DNA of 64,000 nucleotides from Mesaphorura yosii (lineage: Eukaryota; Arthropoda; Collembola; Poduromorpha; Tullbergiidae), in NCBI GenBank assembly GCA_009869945.1, contig WIXG01000249.1:1-64000 (forward strand). The letters run 5' to 3'. The notes beneath the pieces are model-generated. The model was not told the DNA's origin. It did no database searches and saw nothing but the letters and a program-made list of their open reading frames with translations. Each line of letters starts with the position of its first letter. Positions within the stretch are counted from its first letter, which is position 1. A program made the position numbers and the translations under genes. Shown here piece by piece: positions 34,872 to 47,000 of the stretch.

Positions 34872-37800
34872 GTATCTCAATAACATAGTTAATAATATTA
34901 TTAATTTACTGTGCATAAGATTGTCTCATTTACTTTTTGTAAGTATGTTTGTTTAAAATGTTATTAGTAGTTCATTGTGTACCAACAACGTTTACGGAAG
35001 TAAAAGTATATCCAAATGTTGATTGTAACTATTCGTTGTCATTTCGGCATAGACTTATTGGCATTTCGACGACAATTGGAACATGACTATCAATACAGAA
35101 TAGATGACGAAAACTTCGTACCGAGTTCATGTCGAATCAACGGTATTCAAAGCGCGTCGATAAATCAATGGCGTCGACATTACGTTACCATTTCAGTAGC
35201 AACTCTGTACACTAAAAGTGGCCATTTCAGAGCTTATTCTGTATTGATTAAACATACCGTCTCGTTGTTCGCTGTGCGGGTCGGGAACTCTTACACGCAA
35301 TAATGGATTCTCTCCTCTCCTTACTCGAATCTTGTGCTCATCAGTGTCTCATCTCAGGCACCGTGGCCAAGACTTCTTTAGGGTTATTTTTAAAATATTT
35401 TCCTTAAATACACTTATTACGTCTCTCTTGATGCTTTTGCCTTTTCTATTAATAATAATTTATTGTGTAAACATTTTTTATTCAGGAAAGATGAAGAAGC
35501 CTTACTCGTTGGTTTGTCAAGTGTACTCTTCATGTGGAATGAAAGAAAGGGGTGTTTTGACTGACTTCGGCTTCGACTGCTTTTATGATATTTTCTTTTG
35601 TGTGCTTGTTCACAGCTCGCAGTCGTAATATAGCACAGCCTTGAAGCCTATTAAGAAAATTCCGATCCTATTCCGACGCTTTCCTCGTAATAAAATTACC
35701 TTAGGTTATGCAGAAGATTGAAAAGGTTTCGGCTTCGGTGCAAGTATTCTTTGTCTTTGGAAACGGATGCAGGGAGATGAGATACATATTCGCTTTGTCG
35801 TGGATTACGGGTGTATGAGTGTACGCGCTTCTAGTAAGTTACCATCACTGACACAGATGACCATAAATCGTGAATATTGTGGGTAACTTGAGGGAATTAC
35901 TTGAAATTACGTTTCTAGCCTCTAGACACGGGTTTGTGTTTACGACTTTAAAAGAATGCATGTCGTGCAAGAAACAATGCTATACTTGTTCAGCTGGAAC
36001 TCCCATTTGCATAATTTTTATTGCTTAGGGCCTATGAGTTGACGACTGGGGTCCAGCAGGCTAGGCTCAAAATTTAAACAGCCTTCAGTTTTAGTGATGA
36101 TGATCTCTAAGCAATTGCATTGCTCATCATCACCGTTCATCAATGATTGAAACTATCTGAGTCGAGGATGGTGTGAAGAAGCAAGTGATGACAAATAATA
36201 TGTTTACTTGAACTCACGACACTGCACTGCACTGTTGATTGTTGTACAGTAGTGCGAGAAGGCTCTAATTGAAAAATTATGAGTTCGCAATTATAAACAT
36301 AATTATGCATCCTGTCAGCAGCGCCAGCGGTGCACGAACTCGAATTCTGTTTACTTGCTGTGCGTGAGTTGCACTGACAACTATTGTATCGCGCACGCAT
36401 AATTAATGCACAAGAGTGAAGAAATTATTAAAATCATCGCCTCAACCGGCCAATTCAACAGTCTAGATTCGATTTGCACTGTCAACAACTTGACAATGCG
36501 TCTGGCGTTTGCATTGTCCTGTGAGTAATTGCTTTATCTTCCAAGCGAATCAGTCCATTGCAATATACTGCTAATGTTAATTATTTACAGTCTCAGTTTG
36601 ACGGTGTCATTAATATTATGCCATATTTTATACTCATTTCATGAGCCCAGTGCATTGCCTGAGGCCCCTGCAATTCTTTTGCTGTGTCCATGGTTTTATT
36701 TGATTAAATCCTGGAAGGAAGAGCATAATTGTCTTAATTTAATTTCGCGGCCATTGTCTTCCATGTTTATTTGCTTTTTGTGTTTTTCAAAAATAATTAA
36801 TTTTTTAATGATTCCCCGAAACAGATTCTTGTCGGCGTAATTTTTGAGTTTATGTGTTTCGTGTTCGCAGCTCACAATTTTTCCCTCAAAAGTTATTATC
36901 TTAATTAAAATTGAAAACGCAATATTGACTTGACTTGACGTTGGTGGCAATGTGGCAAGACGTGCACCATGCCCGCATGCAGGAGTCTTGAGGGTATTAG
37001 CACTTAAAATTCTTACAGTTTATGTACAAGTTGAGGTCTCGGTCTTCACTTTTGGCTTCACGAAGGCATAACGGAGTATCCTTCTTAATAAGAGCGATAA
37101 AGGTATAATTCAAGGAGATTATTAAAGATGATAGGAAGTAGAAGCGGACGAGGCAGCAACATGTGGTATGAAGTTGACAGATGTTTTAATTTGACTGTTT
37201 ATTTTTCGCCGTGCAGCCATTCTTCCGTTGTGAGTCACTGCTCAGCTTCAGGCTGAAGACGGTCAGGTGAGCCAAGACAACGGGTTACAAGCGTGGGCTG
37301 CTCGAAACACCAGGTGCATACAGAATATCCGGGAAATGCACACTCACCAATTCCGCCAGTTGGCTTCTGTTTCCGAATGTGAAGACGCAAAGTAGCATAA
37401 GAGTTCCTGTTCTTCGTGGAATTCAATGTCTTTCATGCAAGGAGGGAGGTTGGGGATGGATGATAGAGTTGTTCTTGGATGTTGCTAATATTTTGCAAAA
37501 ATTCAGGATGCCGCAGTGGTATTCAATGCTTATGTAAATACATTTGCTTGGATTTTAATGCCGTTTGATGATTTTGCAGGCAGGAGAAAAAGTGACATAT
37601 GTAATGGGTCTGAGTTACCTTGTGCTTAGCTTATATATTTAAGGAAAGCATTCTAGCATTACTTCCTGTCTTTCCTACTCATCATCTACTCTTTATGTTT
37701 GTTCGTACCCAAAAATAATGTTTAACGACAACTGGTTAAAATTGACAGCCGTTGATGCTGCTGTGTTTAAATATCCCGAGAAACAGTACTTGTTTGGGCC

Positions 37801-40800
37801 AACATTGGCCTAACCTCGTACCGTTGGCAAATGGATGGAATTGGGAATTGGTTGAAAATTGACCTGTAACCTTGCGAGCCCAACCCTATCCCTAAGCACA
37901 TGCTAATCTGATAGAACAAAAAGCAGCCTAAAGCATTGGCATCTTGTTGGGTCAATGTCGAATCCAATCTGATTGGGCTATGATCATGCCAAAGTATTGG
38001 CCTTTGTTGAGCTCTGCTGAAAAAGAGCAGCGATCGTCTCTGGCTTGACTTGAGAACGAGAAGGCACTACACCTAATTACACAAGTAACACCATATTGAC
38101 AACAAAAGACTTAATGCCAATTACAGATGTCTTGATGCTTCTTTAATGGTGTTATTTCTTTCTTTCACAATGAATGGGAGGTGGATCCGCAACGGTTCTT
38201 CCTTGTGCTCATAACACACCTCAAGCATTTTTGTACATTTTTGGAGTTGGCTAATTGAAAAAAATGGTCGGATGACACAAATTCCTGTTCTAATGTGTGA
38301 ATCGTGCAGTGGTTTACAGGAATTCGTGAATTCTTGAATGTAGAATGTTATTGCACCCTATGAAAAGTGAATTATTGCAAAATCGTTGCGCCCTTTTCTG
38401 CGAGTCGGTGCTGGTCTCTGAAAGTTGGTGCAAGGAAAATCTCACCCAAAAGAAAATAGACCAGCTGGGCATTGTTGAGACTACAAGCGGTCTTAGCGGT
38501 CAAGGTGCAGATCGCAGGTGCAGGCAACAATGAAAAGCTTATCATAATCAGGCTCATCATTTATGTATTTACTTGCTTTACTATTTACTATTATTACTGC
38601 CTGAATGCATTTTACACGCGCACGTTGAAGCAATTCGTAATCGTACAACCAACTGATTTATTGAAATAATCCAGTTTATACCAAGCAGGCAGAAAAGTTG
38701 ATTGCATTCTTAACGGAGGTGTCACTTTGAGTATTTTAACGAGATTTGTAAACAAGACTGTGAATCAGCTCAGCTTCGAGACTCACATCTGAAACCCACA
38801 TTTTGTGTGAGCACTTGGCAATGTCAGCAGCCAGAAGCCGCAGCTTTGAAGTAGCTTGTGGGCTTATTCCGAAGTTCCTAATATTCTTCAATTCTTGGCA
38901 TTATAACTGTTTCTGGCTAGTTAATTTACATATAAATTAATACATTTGTGTCTAATGTCGGCTTAATGATTGGAATGCGATGATTTACTACAGTGGCAAG
39001 AGTTTAAGTGAACGATTCTCTGATTGCCTTAAGCTTTACTTACGTACGAACTCGATCTGTGAGTACATATTTAAGAATTCAATACCCGTTTGCCCTTAAA
39101 AGGAAGCGAACGATTGTGAGTCTCATTAAATTTAAGTTGAACATAAAATCAAGATCAGGTTATGTGGCCCAAAGTTAGTGGGAATGAACATTCTAAGGCT
39201 GCACTTTTACTTTTCTGATTGTTATGCATTCTTAATAATAACCTCATGGCCTGTAATATTACCCTTCTGCTGGGCTAGCGAAGTTGTTAACAGTAAATGT
39301 ACACAAATCAGGCATTACATTGCCATTACATTTTACGTCTTTATGATTCCAGTTCCCTGTTCAATCCTCAAAAGAATGCTTATCCAGCAAAAAAAACGTC
39401 TCGATCCGACGGACCGCTGTGGACCCTTGCATGCATGGTTCGTTTTTATTACGATCGTACGTGATGTAAACTTCTTGCAAGGTCCGGGTCCTTCCCCGTG
39501 TGTGATCCTTCTCAAAATAATGCAGACGTGTTATCAGATTTTCAACAATGAGCTGCCCAAAGCCAAAGTCAAGGCGACCCAAGCGAAAGCCACGCCAAGT
39601 ACCAACAGGTAGAAGGTATCATGGATCATGTGCAGCAATAGAAAGGGGCATTTTGTCCCTAATAATGGATTACATTCGTAAATCGTAATTCGTGAATCGC
39701 GTCAAATGGTAAAATGTAACTCAAATTATCATTACAATAAACTCTGTTTTTTCGTCGCATTGTGGTGATTGTTGCGAATGCATCAAATCAAATCCTAAAA
39801 CTGGCTCAGTGCAGTACAAAAAGTTCTTTGTACGATTCAGGAAAACTTTACAAACGCAAACATGGCTTAATTCTCATGGTTCGGGTACGCGATCATGGCG
39901 GCAGCCAAGGCAATCGCAATGCAATGCTGTCTCGCAGCAATTAAGGTACCACAGGAAAACGCGGACGCGTTTGTTGAGTAATGTGTACATTACGTAAACT
40001 TGAGCTTGTTGGCGCTGCACAATTTCGGTCTTCAATTTCCTTTTAATTTAACATTCTTGTGGCTTGAACACTCGTCTCGAAACCTCAATTCGAGTCTTGC
40101 ACCGTATCGCGAGTATCTCGTATCTGGTGCGTAGTGCCGTGCTCCTTCTGAGAAGAAGAATGATGATGATTTTTTGGTGCTCGTCTCTCGTCTCGTCTCT
40201 ACTTCATCATCATCATCCATCCAACTTTTAACTCCTTCCTTCAATTTACCTTCATTCAATTTTTTCGCTTGGTAACCTCAGGCATTCTCGTTCTCGTCTC
40301 TCTTCATTGTTGCTTCTCGTGAAGCGAGAACTGCGTCTGTGTTGTAGTCTCTGAAAAGACACAAGTCAGTCTGTGTCAAGAAAGAATACAGTTTGGGTGT
40401 TTGTTTGTGGTCATCGTCAGCCGCTTGCTCGTCTCGTGTCTCATCACCTGCGATAAGTCGCGTCTTTGCAAGCGTCTCAAAGTTGATTTCTATTTGCTTG
40501 ACATTGCTTGGACATTCAGTTCTGGTTAAGTAAATTGTAGAAGGTAAAGTATCCACCAGTGACATATTTTTGCATTTGCCGCACCAACTGGCCAATTTGT
40601 ACGGTGGTCACAGTGAAAATTTGAAGTTTTTGACAAGCTTTCATTCATAGTCGTGAGTGCGGCAGTGGAGTGCCCAGATTTCGTTGTGAAACAATACCGA
40701 TTAACTTGTTTTCACGTCTTCTTGCAATTTTGAAGTGTTAGCACTGTATTTATGAGCAATTGTTCTGTCAGTGTTAGATAAACAAAAGCAATTCACTGCA

Positions 40801-42865
40801 CCGGTTTGTGTAAACTTTGCTTATTGAATAACAGCAACTTGTCGGATTTTGAAGTGAAATCATGAGACATAGCTCAGGCCTGACTTTCACACGAGGATCA
40901 AGATCCAGTTATCATCTTTCACGTAAATTATAATTGCACATGGACTTGTTTCCGTACTCAGGATTCTCGTCTTCGAAAATCAGAATCGCTGGCACAATAT
41001 TTCGGAAACTGAAGGTTGGTTTTTTCCTTTTCTTATTGGCGTTGTGCTCGCTGCTTTCGAACAAGTAAAAAGTGCATGTGAGCTGTCACAGAGTGTAAGC
41101 AATTGAGATCGCAATTCGATGCATTCAGGCAGGCAGGCATGCCAATGATTGAGCAAAATCCATGGATTCTTGCCCGTATGAAGTGTTTGAAGATTCTGAA
41201 TTGATATTGGCTGCAACTTGATTGACAGACACTACATTCATGTCATTATTATATAATGGCAAGGGCTATTACGCCATGATCGCACTTGCTATTTTACACA
41301 CATTCGCAAGCTGTAATCACGGCCCAGCTCTTGAATCTCAATAAAAGCCACGACACTGTACCGTAATATCATCTTATATGGTGAATTATTATTTCGAAAC
41401 GTCAATTTTTCATGCTGTCAAACGAGAATCTCTTCTTTTACAGCTTTCTATGGACAAATCCAAAAGCCAGTCATTTTATCGTGCAGTGGAGCGGCTGTAC
41501 GCGTCAATTAAGATTTATACGCAGTTGCAGCGATATTTTTGCACGGTGTAGGAAGAATATTGAATGATCTGGCCAAGCAGGAATCGCAAACTCATTATTA
41601 GCATTTACACTTTACAACGTATTACGAATAAGATTGCCGCATGCATGCATGCGCTGTTTCATTTCATTTCGATTGTAAACGTTTCATTTAGTGCTTGCAT
41701 TACAAATCATTTAGAAACAATATCCACGTTAATTATTTGCCTTTATTGAATTGTTAATTACCGTGAATGTCGAATTGAAAAGAAGTCTTACTGCTGTGCT
41801 CCTCTCATTTTTTCCATTGAATAGCTTAAGGAGGAGGCTGGTTTGCAGAACTGCAGAACAGAGCAGCTGCAATTTGCACACAAGTTTCTCACTGCCATTG
41901 TGTCTTTTTGTGCCGTACCATTGATTTTAATTTCACCATTGAGTTTCAATCGAAATGTGTCCATTTTAATTAAATTCAAAGAAAAGACTGCTCGCTGATC
42001 GAATTCTCAAGTAGCCACATGGGTGAGTACACGAAGAGTGAAATAACGGGAGTAACGACCACTGTTTCTTTGTAATGTAAATTAGGTTGATTTTAAAATC
42101 GAATTGAGTTTCAGGCTGGGCAGCATGACTCGAGCGATGTGCTGTGATTTCCCTTTGTTTCATGCATGAAAAGAAATGCCTGGCTTGCATCAAGGTTCAC
42201 ATCGGACGGCAGCACTCCACGAAAAATTCGCAGAAACAGTTTCTGGCTCGAACTCCCATTCTTGAAGTCATGTGTTCTGTCTTCATTATTGGATTAACAT
42301 TAAGAATTCAAGGCGAGGCAATGTGTGTGTCCAATTTAATTCCTTGCACCGAGACAGAACAATTTCCCAGCCACACGTACACTCGCGCCTTTTGTCTGAA
42401 ATAATTCTGAGCCCCCACTATTCGAACGAAATAGAATTTATGCCGCGTTGTCTTCTCAAAATTAGAATAAATGGCAAATTACACACATGCATTGTTACGG
42501 TGCACACATGTTTCGAGGTGGATCAACCAATGTACGCGTATTAAGCATAAAAATGTTGTTTACATTTGCACAATAAAATATTACAAAAGCAGGGCAAATA
42601 AAAAGGTTTATTATTTCTTAAATTACTTTGGGCCCACTGTTCTCTGCAAGAAACAAAAGAATCAAGATGCTTTTAAGGTTTCGGGATTTAACCTTCAATG
42701 CAGCAGTTTTTCTCACAGTACGCTGCGCGATAAAATTGTATTTATTTGAGGAATGAAAAAAACAGCTTCACAGAACTTCAGCTCGGCCACGTTACCTGAC
42801 TTCCATGTGAATTCTATGGATCCGCCTATTTAACTCGATGTAGCGATATTTTATGCTTAATGTTT
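34872..42865. other. Gene-poor stretch
   Basis: No supported gene. Open frames at 35016-35303, 35332-35628, 36529-36840, 39178-39612 (144 codons) and 40278-40595 (minus) show no domain, no splice pairing and no family resemblance. The region is AT-rich with frequent TAATTA- and CATAAA-like words. A GTAAGT directly after the transposase relic may be chance. Confidence 0.5.
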
Positions 42866-42914
42866 AAGCGCAAGGAGTTATAAATCATGCCATGATTTAT
42901 AACTCCTTGCGCTT
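42866..42914. repeat. Perfect 24 bp inverted repeat with 1 bp spacer
   Basis: Left arm 42866-42889 (begins AAGCGCAAGGAGTTATAAAT) and right arm 42891-42914 are exact reverse complements around a single C at 42890. It is the strongest palindrome I found in the window and resembles in form the one at 21906-21949, though the sequences are unrelated. Confidence 0.88.
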
Positions 42915-43828
42915 GTGAGTTCAAGTTAAGTTCATACTGCAATATTTCTGCACGAATGTTTGTTGCCCAAAGTCAAGACGTTTATACGTGGGAAAATTTT
43001 GCCACTTCAGACGAGTGCAGCGTGAAGCGATTTGTCTTTCGAAGATCATCTGTGGTAATTAGCTAGAAATTAGTGCCATCTTCTTGATTTTACTACTTGA
43101 TTGCATGTGGGGGGCTACTTTTAAGGGAAAGTATTACAAAAATCGGTGAACGGCGATTCACTGCATTGTGCGCTGTGCCGTGCCGCACCGGCAAAGGAAC
43201 GAAAGCAAATATTTATTACGGATGTACTCGGCAGGGGTTGAAACTCAATTTTTATGGTCATAACTTTTCGCATGTTTTGCCCTGTGCGCCACATGGACCT
43301 ACGAATTGTGCAAAAAATCGAACGCACATTTTTAAAATTTTGGATTCGCATTGTGCATCATCTTTCTGCAATATTTTGCAAGCAAGCAATTTCAAAAGCA
43401 CAGTGAGCCCGTGTAACAAAAGTCAACAAAATGCAAACAACGAATGCAACCGTGCAAATTCTTTCAGGATTCTTTTCTGTCCTCTTTTGTATTGTAACCA
43501 TTCAGACTCGACTTCGGCTCGTGCATGCCTTGCATATGTTATAAGGTGGAGCACTCACCATTAAGATTCTATTCTCAAATTCCGCACATCCTCATCCTCA
43601 TTCATTACACTGCAATTTGCTATCTATTCTATAATTTGCAAATCATGCATTGAATTTTTGCGACTCGCTAAGAATTCGAGTGAAAAAATCCCGTAGTCGT
43701 TCATAGCTTCAAGCTCTAGTTGCGAGCCTGCTTGCTCCGTGATACAATAATTTTTATTTTGATATTTATTCGAGAAGGAGAATGACAAGAGCATTTTCAT
43801 TTCCCTTTAATTCGAGCTTGTAACTTAG

Positions 43829-44013
43829 TCGAGAGATTCGTGGCCTGTTTGACTTTGGTTGCACTGGTTGCGCTGCGATCTTCACTTGGGCAATTTCGCA
43901 CGTTAGATGCCAAAAGGCAAGTTACAGACAGCACTCGACTCGACTTCAGCAACGGGAACAATTACGTGAATAATCGCCCTCATCATCATCCTGATAATCG
44001 TGGTAATGACATT
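43829..44013 (+). CDS. Possible signal-peptide exon of an unidentified secreted protein
   Basis: An acceptor (AACTTAG) ends at 43828 and a GTAAGT donor starts at 44014. The frame between encodes a hydrophobic run, RFVACLTLVALVALRSSLGQ, with a likely cleavage near the final Gln, then a polar stretch with NGNNYVNNRP and three histidines. The first two bases complete a codon from an upstream exon, which would carry the start Met, a layout common in arthropod cuticle and other secreted proteins. I found neither a matching upstream exon nor a downstream one, so this may be the second exon of a gene with very long introns, or a chance frame. No family is recognised. Confidence 0.33.
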
Positions 44014-47000
44014 GTAAGTGTGAGTTGTAGTGCGGCGCAGCCGAATGTCGAATATCAGAGATCAGGTTTAACTGTTAATTCTCCTCTCACGTTCACGATG
44101 TTCGTAAAGTTCGTATTCGCCAGGCCAAGTTTGGCTTGGAGCTTGAATCAGGAATTGCAGATCGTACGTGTGGGGGGTGAGTGTTATTTGTTTAATCCGT
44201 CTTTCGCCTTTGCGTGTGCTGTGCGTGTCTGCGTCGGGAACAACAGAATCGTGTAAATGATAAACGCGAACTGGCAAACTCGTCCGTTCCTACGTGTCGT
44301 ATTGTTATCAAGAACATTAAGGAAGAATTTATGAAATCAAGCACTTGTAATTTTATTCAATGGCCAACACGATGCAAAGGAAAGAAAGATGAATTGATGA
44401 GGTGGGAGATTAAAGGTCAGCACAATGAAATCCATTGCGGTGTCGAGGCAAAGCTAAGCGCCTCGGCGCGTAAGGTGTAAGCAGCGAAAGAAGCCCGTGT
44501 TGATGATGCAGTGCATCTTTCAGTTTAGATGGACCGTACAACTCATGCAATGACGAAAATGATGCATATTGTCAACGTTTTTAATGCTCTCCACAATTTA
44601 GCTATTCGTTGAAGTGCGGGTGGGTGTAGTAATGCATTATTATGTGTTGCATTGCAATTTTCGATCGAAGTAGCAAATTATTAGCCTCTCCGGCAGACGT
44701 ATAAAATGAAGCTTGTTCAAATCAATGCGAAAATGCTTCAGCTAAGTTCTTTGATGTGCGAGGTCAAAGATCAGTACCTGCACCACGAAACTTTCAATAA
44801 CAGGAGGACTTCACAGACAACTTGAAGCTTTTACTCTTTGCGTTAATGATGTAAAGTGACTGCATGGAAGGAAGTTGGTGTGATGATGATGCGTAATGGC
44901 TTGCAGAGTTTGATCACCATTTATTAAAGTAATTTTCGAACATCTCAAACACGCAAAAGAACAAGCAAGCCGGCTTGTCCATCTCCGGCTGTCTCCAAAG
45001 ATTTCACTCCATTACGTTGAGCGTGTACACTTCAGTCGTGGTCTTGGCATTCGGCTTCGTTTGGCTCGAAAATGACGGCTTTGCGTGATACCTAATCTTA
45101 TGCAAATTTCCATTATTCAACATTATTACAACAACCATTACAATTTTTGGGATGTCAGAGAATGAATTAAATTGACCCTCATACATCACATCACACGCGT
45201 TGCACCAGGATTCTTTGCACCGCGATCAAAAATGAGATTTTGGTGTTTTGAGGAAGAAACAGAGCCGACACATCTCATCCGGCTCGCCTCACGTAAGCTT
45301 TTGCGTATATTCTGTAACCATTTTCGGTGAGGTGCATTGTTTTCTGTTTCTGAGTTGCACCAGCAAAGCAAAGGAATTTGAGACGGGTTGAAAAATGATA
45401 ACCGAAGCTAATTAAAAGTGTAAATGTAATAAAATATGTTACGATGCAAAGTAAAAGGAGCCAGCAACAGCAAAGGGCCTGCTAGCATTTAAATGGGATA
45501 AATTACAAATTTTTCTACGGCTTCGGTTTCAAGAAAACAGGATTTTGAGAAGGGTTCAATTTTCAATTCAGCAAAGCCAACGCAAAATGCGATTCAAGTA
45601 TCGCAATCGCCATTTGCATGCATTCTGAAAAAATTTTAATTAATTAGCCTGTGCTTTACCACTACAAAACTCAAGAATGGAATTCCACGTCCAGTGATCA
45701 TTATTCCGTCCGTCCGTCCATCCTCCCCCAGTGACATGCTTGTTATGGGTTCTTTGTCTGATCATGCAGCACGCAATTGAATTACATCTTGAAGTGAATT
45801 CATCGCATCTTCAACGTCAACAAGAATGAGCGGAATGTTTCATTTGTTATTAGGCTTTTGATATCAAATTCTTTGATCTTTTCTTTACCTGTTCACTCCA
45901 TTGGTTTGCCGTGGAATACCGAATACCGTTCTTTATTGCCTGGTCGTCCGCGTCCATTTCCTTGCCGTGTAGTGCATTGTGTATTGAATTTATTTGTGTG
46001 TGCGTTATAGGCATTATTAATGTGGAAGTTACTTTGTACGCCGGGCAGCCAGTCAAGCCAAGAATTACTTTAGAATCTCCTCCGGCTTAAAGATGGGCCT
46101 GCGACTGAGAATCCACACTGAAGATCATAAAAGATTGTTTGTAAAACTTTGGAGGCCAGTTGTGTGAATAGAATTTTACTCTTAGCGGTGTGACCAACTG
46201 CCCAACATTCCAATTTTCCTTTGAGGCAATGCAGTCTCCAGTGCAGCGCAAAGGAATTCATTTGAATATTAAATATGAGTCAGCGTGTTTATTGTCTTAG
46301 GCTTAACTCCCAATTTTTGACTACGATTACAAGCTTCAGCGGGACGCGAGATCCGAAGATCCAATCCATCCAGGAATGCACATGCAATCACGATCTGGTC
46401 AAACGCTATTGAAATTGGTTGGCTACCTCCGCGGTAATTAATATAATCGGCCTGCATAAAAGGGAAGATGATGAGCTGGAGCTCGGACTCGAACTCCTTT
46501 CAAGTTGCAAGGCAATTAAATGATTATGTGTAATTACGACTTGATGCGGTTGATGATTACAAAATTACCCCAGCCTTAATAAACAAATGCGGGCAACGCA
46601 TTGCATCGCGTGTGAAGATTTTAAGAACCCGGAATTGCCGTACAACGCCTTCAGCCTCAGCTTCGTGAGTTCAGGTCAGGGCTTGGACTTCGATCAGGTG
46701 TACAAGCCATGCTTCCTAAATTCTTCTTGGTTCGAAAGTGGGACGGGCATGCCTCGGAATAATTTTATTCCAATAAGGACAGGTGTGGTCTCAAGAAGTA
46801 TATGTCCTCGAATACCCTGTACGTGTGCTGCTGCTCGTGTCGGTGAGTTAACCAACCTACCGATCTCTAGTCAAAACAATCTCACGTAGCGTGGCGAGAT
46901 TTCTCTGCAAACATTACTTGATTTGTCGAAGGTGGTTTGTCATCTCAAGACTGAGCGAGAGATAAGAGCAAGAGTCACATATTCCCGACGTTGCTATCAA

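Noticed and set aside
37235-37426. Minus-strand frame with a GTGAGT donor-like site
   Set aside because: One donor-like site without a recognisable protein or matching acceptor is not enough.
39178-39612. 144-codon + strand frame with hydrophobic start and lysine-rich end
   Set aside because: Composition alone is not evidence; no family, no splice context, and minus-strand frames overlap it.
45709-45726. Short CCGT-type tandem repeat
   Set aside because: A few units only; an ordinary microsatellite.
46587-46889. 100-codon + strand frame with a polar, protein-like stretch
   Set aside because: No family recognised and no acceptor or donor that fits the putative exon at 43829-44013.
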